In this document: positions 54,648-63,010 of the stretch, piece after piece
Layout: each line of letters opens with the position of its first letter
How positions within the stretch are numbered: position 1 is the stretch's first letter
Assembly: GCF_003992135.1 (NCBI RefSeq)
Contig: NZ_RQVN01000006.1
Location: 1 to 64,000 of the forward strand
Direction of reading: 5' to 3'
Origin: Veillonella sp. VA142
GTDB lineage: Bacteria > Bacillota > Negativicutes > Veillonellales > Veillonellaceae
DNA: 64,000 bases
Made by a program: the position numbers and the translations under genes
Notes under the pieces: generated by a model
The model's input: only the letters and a program-made list of their open reading frames with translations
The model's database searches: none
What the model was told of the DNA's origin: nothing

Positions 54648-56276
54648 TTACATGATAATTTTTAATACATCTAGCACTTCATTTGGTAACTCATCTTTAG
54701 TGCCTTTTAACTTTTCAATGTAATCGTAGCGGAACTCAAATGCTTTATGTAGAATATGGTGGTACTCACGAACTGTAAAATCTGGTTCAAAACCTTCCAC
54801 TTTTACATATTCTAAGTTTTCATATTTATAGAATGGTTCAAAGTTAAGACTACCCTCAACCAAACCTTCTAACAAACCTAATGTTACCTCTTTTGGAATT
54901 TTCTTATCCAAGAAGAATCCAGTGTTCATAATATAACAATCTACACCAGATTGAGTGAATAGTTTTTTGTAACTTTCATAATCAGTACGTAAGGAATAGG
55001 TACGGAATGGATTTGCATAAGGTTCAATGACCAATGCATTAGGATCTACATTATCATCTAATTTTTCCGCTGTAGAGCGACGTGTTGCCAAAGTAGCACC
55101 CATAGTAGCTGCCAAAATTGGATCATCAATTTTTAAAATCGGTGGTAACGTTTTATCTTTCATCAACCATACGATAGCATTCACTGGGTCTTTCACAAAA
55201 TTCACACGATTATCTGTCCAGAATTGCGATTTAATAGCACGACCATTGTTATTGCGTACATCTTCTGCTAAGACAACTTTATTGCCATCTTCATCCAAGG
55301 TTACCCCCACATTTTGTAATGTCAATAAATATTTATTGGCAGGATGTTCCACCGGATAGTCTTGCATTTTATCAAAATATGTTGGTTCTAATGCAATAGA
55401 GGATAAATCTTCTGTATGGATGATATACGCATCATCATGCAATACAGAAATATCATACCGTCCTCCATGCTGTTCATGAGTTAAGGTAGATTTACCAGAA
55501 CCTGATAAGCCAAATACACCAATCGTATACGAAGACCCATCTTTCAAATTATATCGTTTCATACCACCGTGGCATGCCACATATCCGTAACGATTTGCCA
55601 AAGACCATCCTAATGTAAGAGTACCCTTCTTATGTTCTCCAAAATAACGCATACCTAAAATCATAGCGCAATTATGAGTAGGATCAAAAATAGCAAGTCC
55701 TCCAGGATATCCTTCTACCACATAATCTGGATCAGAATAGATAAAAATATCCCCTTCAGGAATTTCCTTACTCTCTCTGTAAAAAGCCTTTACTTCCTCA
55801 TTAAAAAATTGGAAATTAATAGCCCAGGAATACAAAATAGACGCATGTTCTTTCGGAATCATCAAGTGCGCACGAGCTGTGAAAGCTTCATCCAAACCTA
55901 CAATAGCTTGTGCAGAAATCCATTCTTTATGCCGACTATCATATACGGCTTCACGAGCAATATCACATAACTCTACTTCGTTAATTCCCTCATCTCCAAT
56001 AATACGACGAGCTTTCGCATAACGCCCTGTCGTCTTACCATCGTTTGTGACTAATACTTTCGCATCTTGCGGTAACCCTTGTTCTTCTGCACGATATACC
56101 GGCATGTCTAATACAATGACACCAGGTTCTTTCGCTGCTAGCTCATAAGCCTGTGCAATGGATTTAACAGGTGTTACATTATTTCCATAAAACGCTGTTT
56201 CTATCGTACTTCTTAATTTAGAAAAAAGCGGGTTTTCTTTAATTTCGGACTGTTTCCATTTTAATCTTGTTGCCAT
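54648..56276 (-). CDS. pckA: Phosphoenolpyruvate carboxykinase (ATP)
   Basis: 542-aa cytosolic enzyme interconverting oxaloacetate and PEP with ATP. P-loop [11 protein letters not shown] (about residue 254), the kinase-1a HDDAY region, YPVEHPANKYLLT, and the substrate-loop FTARAHLMIP are as in ATP-type PEPCK. It links C4 acids to PEP, which feeds both gluconeogenesis and the shikimate pathway enzymes earlier in the window. RBS GAGGAA. No terminator separates it from brnQ. Confidence 0.95.
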   Translation of the reverse strand: MATRLKWKQSEIKENPLFSKLRSTIETAFYGNNVTPVKSIAQAYELAAKEPGVIVLDMPVYRAEEQGLPQDAKVLVTNDGKTTGRYAKARRIIGDEGINEVELCDIAREAVYDSRHKEWISAQAIVGLDEAFTARAHLMIPKEHASILYSWAINFQFFNEEVKAFYRESKEIPEGDIFIYSDPDYVVEGYPGGLAIFDPTHNCAMILGMRYFGEHKKGTLTLGWSLANRYGYVACHGGMKRYNLKDGSSYTIGVFGLSGSGKSTLTHEQHGGRYDISVLHDDAYIIHTEDLSSIALEPTYFDKMQDYPVEHPANKYLLTLQNVGVTLDEDGNKVVLAEDVRNNNGRAIKSQFWTDNRVNFVKDPVNAIVWLMKDKTLPPILKIDDPILAATMGATLATRRSTAEKLDDNVDPNALVIEPYANPFRTYSLRTDYESYKKLFTQSGVDCYIMNTGFFLDKKIPKEVTLGLLEGLVEGSLNFEPFYKYENLEYVKVEGFEPDFTVREYHHILHKAFEFRYDYIEKLKGTKDELPNEVLDVLKIIM

Positions 56277-56452
56277 ATGTTCCTCATTCGTTGTAACTTA
56301 TTATACTTATGTACATTCCTTTATATTCTAACATTTAATTAAGTATTTCACAATATGAGACCACCATATACGCAGTATTAGCCTTAATAAACACAAGCTT
56401 CTATGATATAAATCACAATATATTCTTACTATGCAATAAGTAGATATACAAA

Positions 56453-56490
56453 AACGGATGTCACGAGGTATTCACCTCATAACATCCGTT
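56453..56490 (-). terminator. Terminator of galU
   Basis: Stem AACGGATGT/ACATCCGTT (56453-56461 with 56482-56490) with an inner GAGGT/ACCTC pair, followed by UUUUUG on the minus strand. Confidence 0.9.
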
Positions 56491-56506
56491 ACTCACATAT
56501 ATATAA

Positions 56507-57394
56507 TTAAGCTTTAAGATTCATAACAGAATCGATGTCTAGTTCTTGTAAATAGGTTTTGAAAGCCTCTGCCAATTGTGGGTTACGCAAACCGTATTCC
56601 ACAGTTGCTTTTAAATACCCTAAGCGATCACCTATATCATAGCGTATCCCTTCATAAGAGTAGGCTAAAATTCTTGATGAAAGTCTGGCAATAGCATCAG
56701 TCAACTGAATTTCATTACCTGCACCTTGCGGAGTTCTTTCTAATTCATCAAATATATCAGGTGTCAATATATAACGGCCTAAGACCGCCAAGTTTGATGG
56801 TGCATATTCAAGTGGTGGTTTCTCCACCAGACCGGCGACTTCATACACATTCGGCTCAATTTCATGTCCCGACACAATACCGTAAGAACTAACTTTTTCT
56901 GGAGCCACAAATTGCGTCCCTAAAATTGTCACTCCTTCGTGTACATAATAACAATCAATAAGCTGTTTCAAACACGGTCTATCTGGGTTATACACCACAT
57001 CATCCCCTAAAAGAACAGCAAATGGCTCATCCCCTATAAAAGACTTCGCACAATAGATGGCATCACCTAAACCACGAGCTGTCTTCTGACGAATATAGTG
57101 AACTTTTATGTTCGCCAAATTCCGTACCATCTCCAAATGTTGTTGCTTACCTTGTTGTTGTAATAGTTGTTCCAACTCTACACTGGTATCAAAATGATCT
57201 TCAATGGCACGTTTATTACGACCCGTAATAATCAGAATATCTTCAATACCGGAATCAATAGCCTCTTGCACAATATATTGTATAGTTGGTGTATCCACGA
57301 TAGGCAGCATCTCTTTTGGTTGTGCCTTAGTGGCTGGTAAGAAACGTGTTCCAAAGCCAGCTGCCGGAATGACTGCTTTTCTAACTTTTTTCAT
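56507..57394 (-). CDS. galU: UTP-glucose-1-phosphate uridylyltransferase
   Basis: 295-aa nucleotidyltransferase making UDP-glucose for surface polysaccharide and lipopolysaccharide. VIPAAGFGTRFLPATKAQPKEMLPIVD is the UTP-binding signature; YCAKSFIGDEPFAVLLGDD and VEKPP follow the family. RBS AAGGGG. It lies 14 nt downstream of the LptD-like gene, joining it with outer-membrane assembly. Confidence 0.96.
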   Translation of the reverse strand: MKKVRKAVIPAAGFGTRFLPATKAQPKEMLPIVDTPTIQYIVQEAIDSGIEDILIITGRNKRAIEDHFDTSVELEQLLQQQGKQQHLEMVRNLANIKVHYIRQKTARGLGDAIYCAKSFIGDEPFAVLLGDDVVYNPDRPCLKQLIDCYYVHEGVTILGTQFVAPEKVSSYGIVSGHEIEPNVYEVAGLVEKPPLEYAPSNLAVLGRYILTPDIFDELERTPQGAGNEIQLTDAIARLSSRILAYSYEGIRYDIGDRLGYLKATVEYGLRNPQLAEAFKTYLQELDIDSVMNLKA

Positions 57395-57408
57395 GGCATC
57401 CCCTTAGA

Positions 57409-58968
57409 TTAAAAATCTTTCGCTACCAATGTATATTCCCATCTCTTTTGTTTCGTACGATATGTCAATGAACCTTCAAAAGAATGCAAGTCTCTATTCC
57501 ATGTCAAATCTACATAGCGTAGTTCATGTGTTTGCAAGTCTCGTTGCATTTGTACACTAAAACGATCTAATCGTGTAGCTTGAATGCTTAGTCCATAGTA
57601 CAAATTGTACTTCACATCGATTTGGTCAAACGGATATGGAGAGTCTGCTAAAGTAGATACATTGCTTTGACGATACCCTGCCCACGCATTTACTCGTGAG
57701 CCTAGTTTTGTTGTGGCACCCACACCCCAATATGGCATGGAACGAACTGATGAATCATATCCATAGTAATCTCTTTGATAACCACCATAGAACCTAACGT
57801 CCGTATTGGTTCCTACATGAACTGGGTCATGAGATAGTTCGCCATAATATTTACCATGAGTTCCTCTGATATGACCTTCATGCCACTTACCATAACTAGC
57901 CCCACCACGAATCGTAAACGGCGTACTACCCACATGGTAAGCATGCGTATCTATAGATAATTCTGGTTTCTTTTCTATCCATACTTTTTTCGCATTGAGT
58001 GTAGCAGATTCACGGCTAAATGCCAATTTTGCTTCCCCCCAAGGCAGGAAATGTGCATATCCTAAAGACGGTTTAAGGCCAATATTGGTCCCCCATGTAT
58101 AATGCAAGAATAATTCTCCATGCTCAGATACAGGATAGTCAATTTTACCGTTTAAACTGAATCCATCAGAAGAATTGTATTTCGGTCTTGGCACAAAAGA
58201 AAATACACTCACCTGTCCTTGTTTATCTTGACGCAAGGATACTATATATTTCTTTATAGAAATAATTCGTTTATTTTTAATATAAAAGCTCGCATTATGA
58301 ATCACTGCTTTATCGCCAGGGAATACTTCAATATAATCTCCCTCTACACGATAGTCAGGGGATCCTTTAAAGGCAATGGCATGTTTAGTTGTTAACCACC
58401 CTTTTTCAATACGCCCTGTTTTACCATCGAAGTCGCCCACTTCAGCTTTCACCCAATACGGATCCGCATAGCCAAATACGTCCTTTGTATGCGCTTCGCC
58501 AGTAGTCGCATTATAGGTAATATGAGAACCTGTTAGGTCTTTTGTGTTCCCTTTATCTTCTAAAAAGTGATAGTCCGATGTACTTTCATATTGTTGGGTT
58601 TTCGTATTTCCTTCTATTTTTTGCGACAATAGCTGTTGATTACCACGTTCTACTTCCACAGAACCATTGGCCCATACATGACCAGTAGTATCATTATAAT
58701 ACATTTTATCTGCATCAATACGAACTGGTACTGCTGGTTTTTCGGCCTCTTGTTTTCCTTTATGAGCAACTGGTTTTACTAGTAAATTCGGAGTATACTG
58801 CGTATCCGTAGATACAGCAGAAACCTTAGGAGGTTGTATATATTGAATGCTAGCAACCTTAGGAGCAGTCTCAAATACTGGAGTCGTAGCATCTACTGTT
58901 TCTGCATGACTTTGTGTACATGCCAATGCTGTCAGTATAGCAGCGGCTGTTACAGAATATCGTTTCAT
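57409..58968 (-). CDS. LptD/OstA-like outer-membrane protein
   Basis: About 519 aa from ATG 58968 (GGAG 6 nt upstream). Signal peptide (SVTAAAILTALACTQSHAETV), a Pro-rich linker, then an OstA/LptA-like jellyroll segment (about 85-240: VRIDADKMYYNDTTGHVWANGSVEVERGN, ITYNATTGEAHTKDV, YRVEGDYIEVFPGDKAVI) and a C-terminal barrel of amphipathic strands ending LVAKDF with terminal Phe. This is the layout of the LPS translocon LptD, but much shorter than the about 780 aa proteobacterial protein. Role in LPS export is inferred; LptE and other Lpt genes are not in the window. Confidence 0.72.
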   Translation of the reverse strand: MKRYSVTAAAILTALACTQSHAETVDATTPVFETAPKVASIQYIQPPKVSAVSTDTQYTPNLLVKPVAHKGKQEAEKPAVPVRIDADKMYYNDTTGHVWANGSVEVERGNQQLLSQKIEGNTKTQQYESTSDYHFLEDKGNTKDLTGSHITYNATTGEAHTKDVFGYADPYWVKAEVGDFDGKTGRIEKGWLTTKHAIAFKGSPDYRVEGDYIEVFPGDKAVIHNASFYIKNKRIISIKKYIVSLRQDKQGQVSVFSFVPRPKYNSSDGFSLNGKIDYPVSEHGELFLHYTWGTNIGLKPSLGYAHFLPWGEAKLAFSRESATLNAKKVWIEKKPELSIDTHAYHVGSTPFTIRGGASYGKWHEGHIRGTHGKYYGELSHDPVHVGTNTDVRFYGGYQRDYYGYDSSVRSMPYWGVGATTKLGSRVNAWAGYRQSNVSTLADSPYPFDQIDVKYNLYYGLSIQATRLDRFSVQMQRDLQTHELRYVDLTWNRDLHSFEGSLTYRTKQKRWEYTLVAKDF

Positions 58969-58977
58969 GCCCATCTC

Positions 58978-60057
58978 CTAGTCTTTCTCACGTTTTACAA
59001 TGATGACCGGTTTTTCTGTTAAAGAATCATCTGGTACTACTTGTACAGGCTCTTCTTTTGCTTTTACAGCTGGCGCTTGTGTAGCAACTGGCTCTGCCGC
59101 TTTCGGCGCCACCACTGCCTCTACAGGAGCTTTAGGAGATATACCTGTATCCACACCATGTATTTCAATACCAGAAATTGTAACAGAAGATTCCGGTTGA
59201 ACGTATACAAGCGTTCCTACTGGCAAATCAATGGATTTACCTTTTACAAAGAAACCACCTACAAGACCAACTGGTCCCAATAATACAGCCCCTGCTACAG
59301 AAGCTCCTGCAGCTTTTAATTCACCTTTTGTTTTAGCTTTCGCCTCTTCGCCTTGAACGGCTGTGAAAATTGTACCATCAATACCTTGTAATTGATCAAA
59401 TACAATATTCAATTTAGCGTTACGACCAAAAGAACGAGCTTTTGTAATCTCTGTAATATGTCCAGTCCCCACTGTTCCTTTAGGAATCAACAAGGTTTCT
59501 CCATCCATTACATCTTCAGCTACTTTGACATGCACCACATCATCTTTTACATTTTTTTGAGATGTCACAGGTTCTGTCAATTCTAGAGTAAATACTTGAT
59601 CTGCTCCAATTGTTCCCGGCTTAGTTTTCAATGTTACTTGTGTGCCAAAGATAGATTGTTTTAATTTTTGTACACGACTTTGTAAAGAACCTTTTGCTTC
59701 TAGGCCATCCACACTGCGTTCCATTTCGCCAATGCGTTCCACGAGAGAGCCACTATGAACCTCATCAAAATACATCCATTCCAAAGCATTGACTTCTTGA
59801 TGCAATGTTACTTTTGTACCTTGACCTTCCACTGACTTATACAAAGTTTCCACTTGTCCTGTAATACTACCTTGTTGTTTAGCCCCCAAAATAGTATCTT
59901 GCAATTGATGTACTCGATCTGTCAATGCACCTACTTGTACTTTACCATACACAGTACTTTCCAAAGCTTCTGTTTTTTCTAAAACTGTGTCTGGTGCCGC
60001 CCATACACTTGTTGTTAAAAGAGCAAACACAGCTCCTAATACAGCAGAACGTTTCAT
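58978..60057 (-). CDS. Exported repeat protein of unknown function
   Basis: 359 aa with signal peptide (SAVLGAVFALLTTSVWAA). Residues about 22-135 contain four to five degenerate repeats of about 27 residues in the pattern LE..E..VYG....GSL..RV..L (for example ALESTVYGKVQVGALTDRV, LVERIGEMERSVDGLEAKGSLQSRV), likely helical hairpins. A middle beta domain (about 140-290: VFTLELTEPVTS, ETLLIPKGTVGTGHITEI) resembles TrbI/VirB10-like or SH3-like folds that restrict periplasmic access. A Pro/Ala/Val-rich tail follows. Probably periplasmic or wall-linked. Four nt... its stop lies 9 nt before the LptD-like ATG, so it is co-transcribed. Confidence 0.65.
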   Translation of the reverse strand: MKRSAVLGAVFALLTTSVWAAPDTVLEKTEALESTVYGKVQVGALTDRVHQLQDTILGAKQQGSITGQVETLYKSVEGQGTKVTLHQEVNALEWMYFDEVHSGSLVERIGEMERSVDGLEAKGSLQSRVQKLKQSIFGTQVTLKTKPGTIGADQVFTLELTEPVTSQKNVKDDVVHVKVAEDVMDGETLLIPKGTVGTGHITEITKARSFGRNAKLNIVFDQLQGIDGTIFTAVQGEEAKAKTKGELKAAGASVAGAVLLGPVGLVGGFFVKGKSIDLPVGTLVYVQPESSVTISGIEIHGVDTGISPKAPVEAVVAPKAAEPVATQAPAVKAKEEPVQVVPDDSLTEKPVIIVKREKD

Positions 60058-60087
60058 AGTATCTCCTCATCTCTACTAACACATAGA

Positions 60088-60109
60088 TAGCACGGGCAAG
60101 CCCGTGCTA
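60088..60109 (-). terminator. GC-rich hairpin between the two exported-protein genes
   Basis: A perfect 9-bp stem TAGCACGGG/CCCGTGCTA with a 4-nt loop, right after the 60115 stop. Lacks a U tract, so it may be an mRNA-stabilising or partial terminator rather than a full stop. Confidence 0.55.
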
Positions 60110-60114
60110 ATTCA

Positions 60115-60561
60115 TTAGATCTTCAAATCTATAATTGCTGATACACCAACCCCTTGAATGCGATTTGCACTCGTAGGATTTTTGCTATCAATTGGTACTA
60201 GTCCTTTTACGCGAGCTACGGAATTAAAACTAGCTTCTATTTGTGCTACTGCTTCTACTCGTTCCACTTCACTGCTCGGTCCTGTGACCTGTGCGGCACC
60301 GATATGTGCGCCTCCGCCAAGACTGACGATAGGAACTACTTTTGTAGAATAAGTAGTGCTTAAATTATTTTGCTTTAATAAATTGTTCAAGAAATTATTA
60401 ATGGAGTTTCCGTATTTATCCACTAGAAAGCCAACGCCCCCTACTTTTAATACGCCTCCTACTAGACTTCCTAAATTAAATGCCTGTGCTTGTTGAACTC
60501 CCACAACACCTACAGTGGCTACTGAGAATGCTACCATAGCAGCTACGATTTGTTTTTTCAT
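60115..60561 (-). CDS. Small secreted protein of unknown function
   Basis: 148 aa, not recognised. Clean signal peptide (MKKQIVAAMVAFSVATVGVVGVQQAQA, cut after AQA). The mature part begins with a Gly/Leu/Val-rich segment (FNLGSLVGGVLKVGGVGFLVDKYG), then an Asn-rich NNFLNNLLKQNN stretch and beta-like strands (VVPIVSLGGGAHIGAAQV, ARVKGLVPI, IQGVGVSAIIDLKI). Strong AAAGGAGG site. Upstream of the repeat protein and LptD-like gene, so it is probably an envelope component. Confidence 0.65.
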   Translation of the reverse strand: MKKQIVAAMVAFSVATVGVVGVQQAQAFNLGSLVGGVLKVGGVGFLVDKYGNSINNFLNNLLKQNNLSTTYSTKVVPIVSLGGGAHIGAAQVTGPSSEVERVEAVAQIEASFNSVARVKGLVPIDSKNPTSANRIQGVGVSAIIDLKI

Positions 60562-60664
60562 CGTAATATCCTCCTTTTCCTTTCCATTGTATCAAAAAAT
60601 ACATTTTTATTCTATACAAAGTATACGAGATGTCCATGATTTTTTCATGAAATATTACAATTTT

Positions 60665-61672
60665 CTAACAAATTCGTGGCACTTGGTCCTCCCCAAGCAT
60701 ATCTAAAAGGCGAATCCCACCTACTGCCGTTTGTAAACCTACTTTACCAGCATTGCCATTCACCACATCGCCAATGATCACCGCATCACGGCCTTCAGTG
60801 AAAGTCCGCATCATCTCCACGACATCATTCGCCACGTCAGCACGTACGATAGTAATCATTTTACCTTCATTTGCCAAATACAATGGGTCGTAACCTAACA
60901 CTTGGCATACGGCTTGTACTTCCTCACGAACAGGAATAGCAGACTCTTGCAATCGAATCCCTTTTTGTGCGGAGTTGGCAATCTCTTGGAGTGTTGTCGC
61001 TAAGCCACCACGAGTAGGATCTCTAAAGAAAGCAATATCTTTACCAAAGGTTTCTAACAACTTATGAGCCATCTGATGTAAAGGTGCACAATCTGTCTGT
61101 ATAGTATCTGGTAAATCTAATCCATATCGAGTTCCCATCACTGCAATGGCATGGTCACCCAAAGTACCTGACACGATAACTTTCATGCCACTTTCAATAT
61201 AGGAAGTTCCTAACTGTACATAGTCTGGCACGATACCTACACCGGCAGTATTGATATAGATTCCGTCAACGGAACCTTTTTCTACCACCTTCGTATCACC
61301 TGTCACAATGGACACCCCTGAAAGTTGTGCCATATCTGACATCGTTTGTAACACAGTTTCTAAGGTAGAAATAGGCAATCCCTCTTCTAAGATGAGTCCG
61401 CACGACAAATACTGAGGCACTGCACCCATCATGGCTAAATCATTTACCGTACCGCATACAGCTAACTTACCAATGTTGCCACCTGGGAAAATATGTGGTG
61501 TCACTACGTAAGAATCTGTACTCATAGCCATACGCCCCGTTGTAACTGGAAATACAGCGCCATCATGTAATTCATTTAATATTGGATTCGAAAAATATTT
61601 CACAATATATTGGTCCACCAATTCATGACTAAATTTGCCGCCATTACCGTGGACTAAGCGAATACGTTCCAT
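60665..61672 (-). CDS. hypE: [NiFe]-hydrogenase maturation protein HypE
   Basis: 335 aa. Dehydrates the carbamoyl group that HypF places on its C-terminal cysteine, forming the cyanide ligand of the hydrogenase iron. PurM-like ATP-binding fold with VHGNGGKFSHELV at the start and the diagnostic C-terminus ...VPRIC carrying the acceptor Cys. Start ATG directly after the hypD TAA. Confidence 0.96.
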   Translation of the reverse strand: MERIRLVHGNGGKFSHELVDQYIVKYFSNPILNELHDGAVFPVTTGRMAMSTDSYVVTPHIFPGGNIGKLAVCGTVNDLAMMGAVPQYLSCGLILEEGLPISTLETVLQTMSDMAQLSGVSIVTGDTKVVEKGSVDGIYINTAGVGIVPDYVQLGTSYIESGMKVIVSGTLGDHAIAVMGTRYGLDLPDTIQTDCAPLHQMAHKLLETFGKDIAFFRDPTRGGLATTLQEIANSAQKGIRLQESAIPVREEVQAVCQVLGYDPLYLANEGKMITIVRADVANDVVEMMRTFTEGRDAVIIGDVVNGNAGKVGLQTAVGGIRLLDMLGEDQVPRIC

Positions 61673-62791
61673 TTATTCCTCCCAGGTCATTCCACCACTG
61701 GAAAAACCATATTTATACCAAGCTGAACAGCTGCCTTCTACCGATACCATACAAGCCCCCACTGGATGCTCTGGCGTACAAAGTTTACCAAATAGAGGAC
61801 ATGCATCAGGATGAATCATACCTTGAATGACAGATCCACATTGGCAACCTTTCGGACCATCACTTGTTGTAAATGTTTCCAAAGGTAGCTGTACCAATGC
61901 ATCATAGTCAGACCATTCGCCACGTAGCTTTAACCCTGATGCGGGTAATATGCCAATACCACGCCAACCATCATCAGACGGTTCATATAAGGTATCTATT
62001 AACTGTTGTGCTACAGCATTGCCCGTTTTTGCCACTACAGAACGGTACGTATTACCTACATAAAATTTTTGTTCTTTTCGTTGTTCCAACAAATTCACAA
62101 TAGCCGCCAGAATTTCCACGCCATCAAAGCCAGCAATACAGCTTGGCATATGATATTCATCGGCCAAAAATTGATACGGCTGTTCCCCAATAATAACACT
62201 CACGTGACCCGGCAGCAGAAATCCATCAATTTGATGTTCTGGATTACTCAATAACGCACGTAATGCAGGTGGCACCAATTTATGAGAAATCAAGAAAAAT
62301 ACATTCTTTAATCCCTTAGCATGTACTGCCTGAATAGTGGCTGCAATGACAGCGATGGTTGTTTCAAAACCGATGCCCAAGAAAATAATCTTTTTATCTG
62401 GATATTGTTCACTTAATCCAAGCACTTCCATAGGGCTATAAATAATTTCAATATGAGCCCCATTTTCTTTTGACTGCCATAAATTACCTGTTGTACCAGG
62501 AATCTTCAGCATATCTCCAAAGGTAGCAATGACTACATCCTCTCGAGCCGCATACGCCAAGGCTTGATCCATATATTGTTGGTCTGTCACACACACAGGA
62601 CATCCAGGACCACTAATGAGTTCTATGCCTTTGGGTAACATTTGACGGATTCCTTCACGAAAGATAGCCACTGTATGGGTCCCACAGACTTCCATGAATC
62701 GTACAGTTTCCTCTGGATTATATAATTCGTGAATGCGCTCTAGTAAACTAGCTGCGACTTTCGATTTTTCCGTTAAAGTAATCTTGTTCAA
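61673..62791 (-). CDS. hypD: [NiFe]-hydrogenase maturation protein HypD
   Basis: 372 aa Fe-S scaffold for assembly of Fe(CN)2CO. Motifs MEVCGTHTVAIFR, GPGCPVCVT, and a Cys-rich C-terminus (KGCQCGSVIQG, CPLFGKLCTP, GACMVSVEGSCSAWYKY) that binds the [4Fe-4S] cluster. The start is most likely TTG at 62791, 44 nt inside hypC, since no ATG occurs before residue 33 and the homologous N-terminus (VAASLLERIHEL) needs this region. Confidence 0.94.
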   Translation of the reverse strand: MNKITLTEKSKVAASLLERIHELYNPEETVRFMEVCGTHTVAIFREGIRQMLPKGIELISGPGCPVCVTDQQYMDQALAYAAREDVVIATFGDMLKIPGTTGNLWQSKENGAHIEIIYSPMEVLGLSEQYPDKKIIFLGIGFETTIAVIAATIQAVHAKGLKNVFFLISHKLVPPALRALLSNPEHQIDGFLLPGHVSVIIGEQPYQFLADEYHMPSCIAGFDGVEILAAIVNLLEQRKEQKFYVGNTYRSVVAKTGNAVAQQLIDTLYEPSDDGWRGIGILPASGLKLRGEWSDYDALVQLPLETFTTSDGPKGCQCGSVIQGMIHPDACPLFGKLCTPEHPVGACMVSVEGSCSAWYKYGFSSGGMTWEE

Positions 62792-63002
62792 GTTCTTCTA
62801 ATTCGCGGAATGCCTCAAGAGTCAACCGCGCTTCCTCCTCATCTACAATTTGTACGGCACAGCCCGCATGGACTAATAGCCAATCTCCAATTTTTGCTTC
62901 CGGCACCAATAACAGACTACACTCTCGTTGTACCCCTGTTAATTCCACGGTACCAATTGTTTCATTAATATGCACCAATTGTGCTGGTACTGCTAAACAC
63001 AT
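62748..63002 (-). CDS. hypC: [NiFe]-hydrogenase maturation chaperone HypC
   Basis: 84-aa HypC/HybG chaperone; starts MCLAVPAQ with the essential Cys2 after Met, followed by the small beta barrel (VELTGVQRECSLLLVPEAKIGDWLLVHAGCAVQIVDEEEA). Works with HypD to deliver iron to the hydrogenase large subunit. Eight nt after hypF; 3' end overlaps hypD. Confidence 0.96.
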   Translation of the reverse strand: MCLAVPAQLVHINETIGTVELTGVQRECSLLLVPEAKIGDWLLVHAGCAVQIVDEEEARLTLEAFRELEELEQDYFNGKIESRS

Positions 63003-63010
63003 AGTATCTC

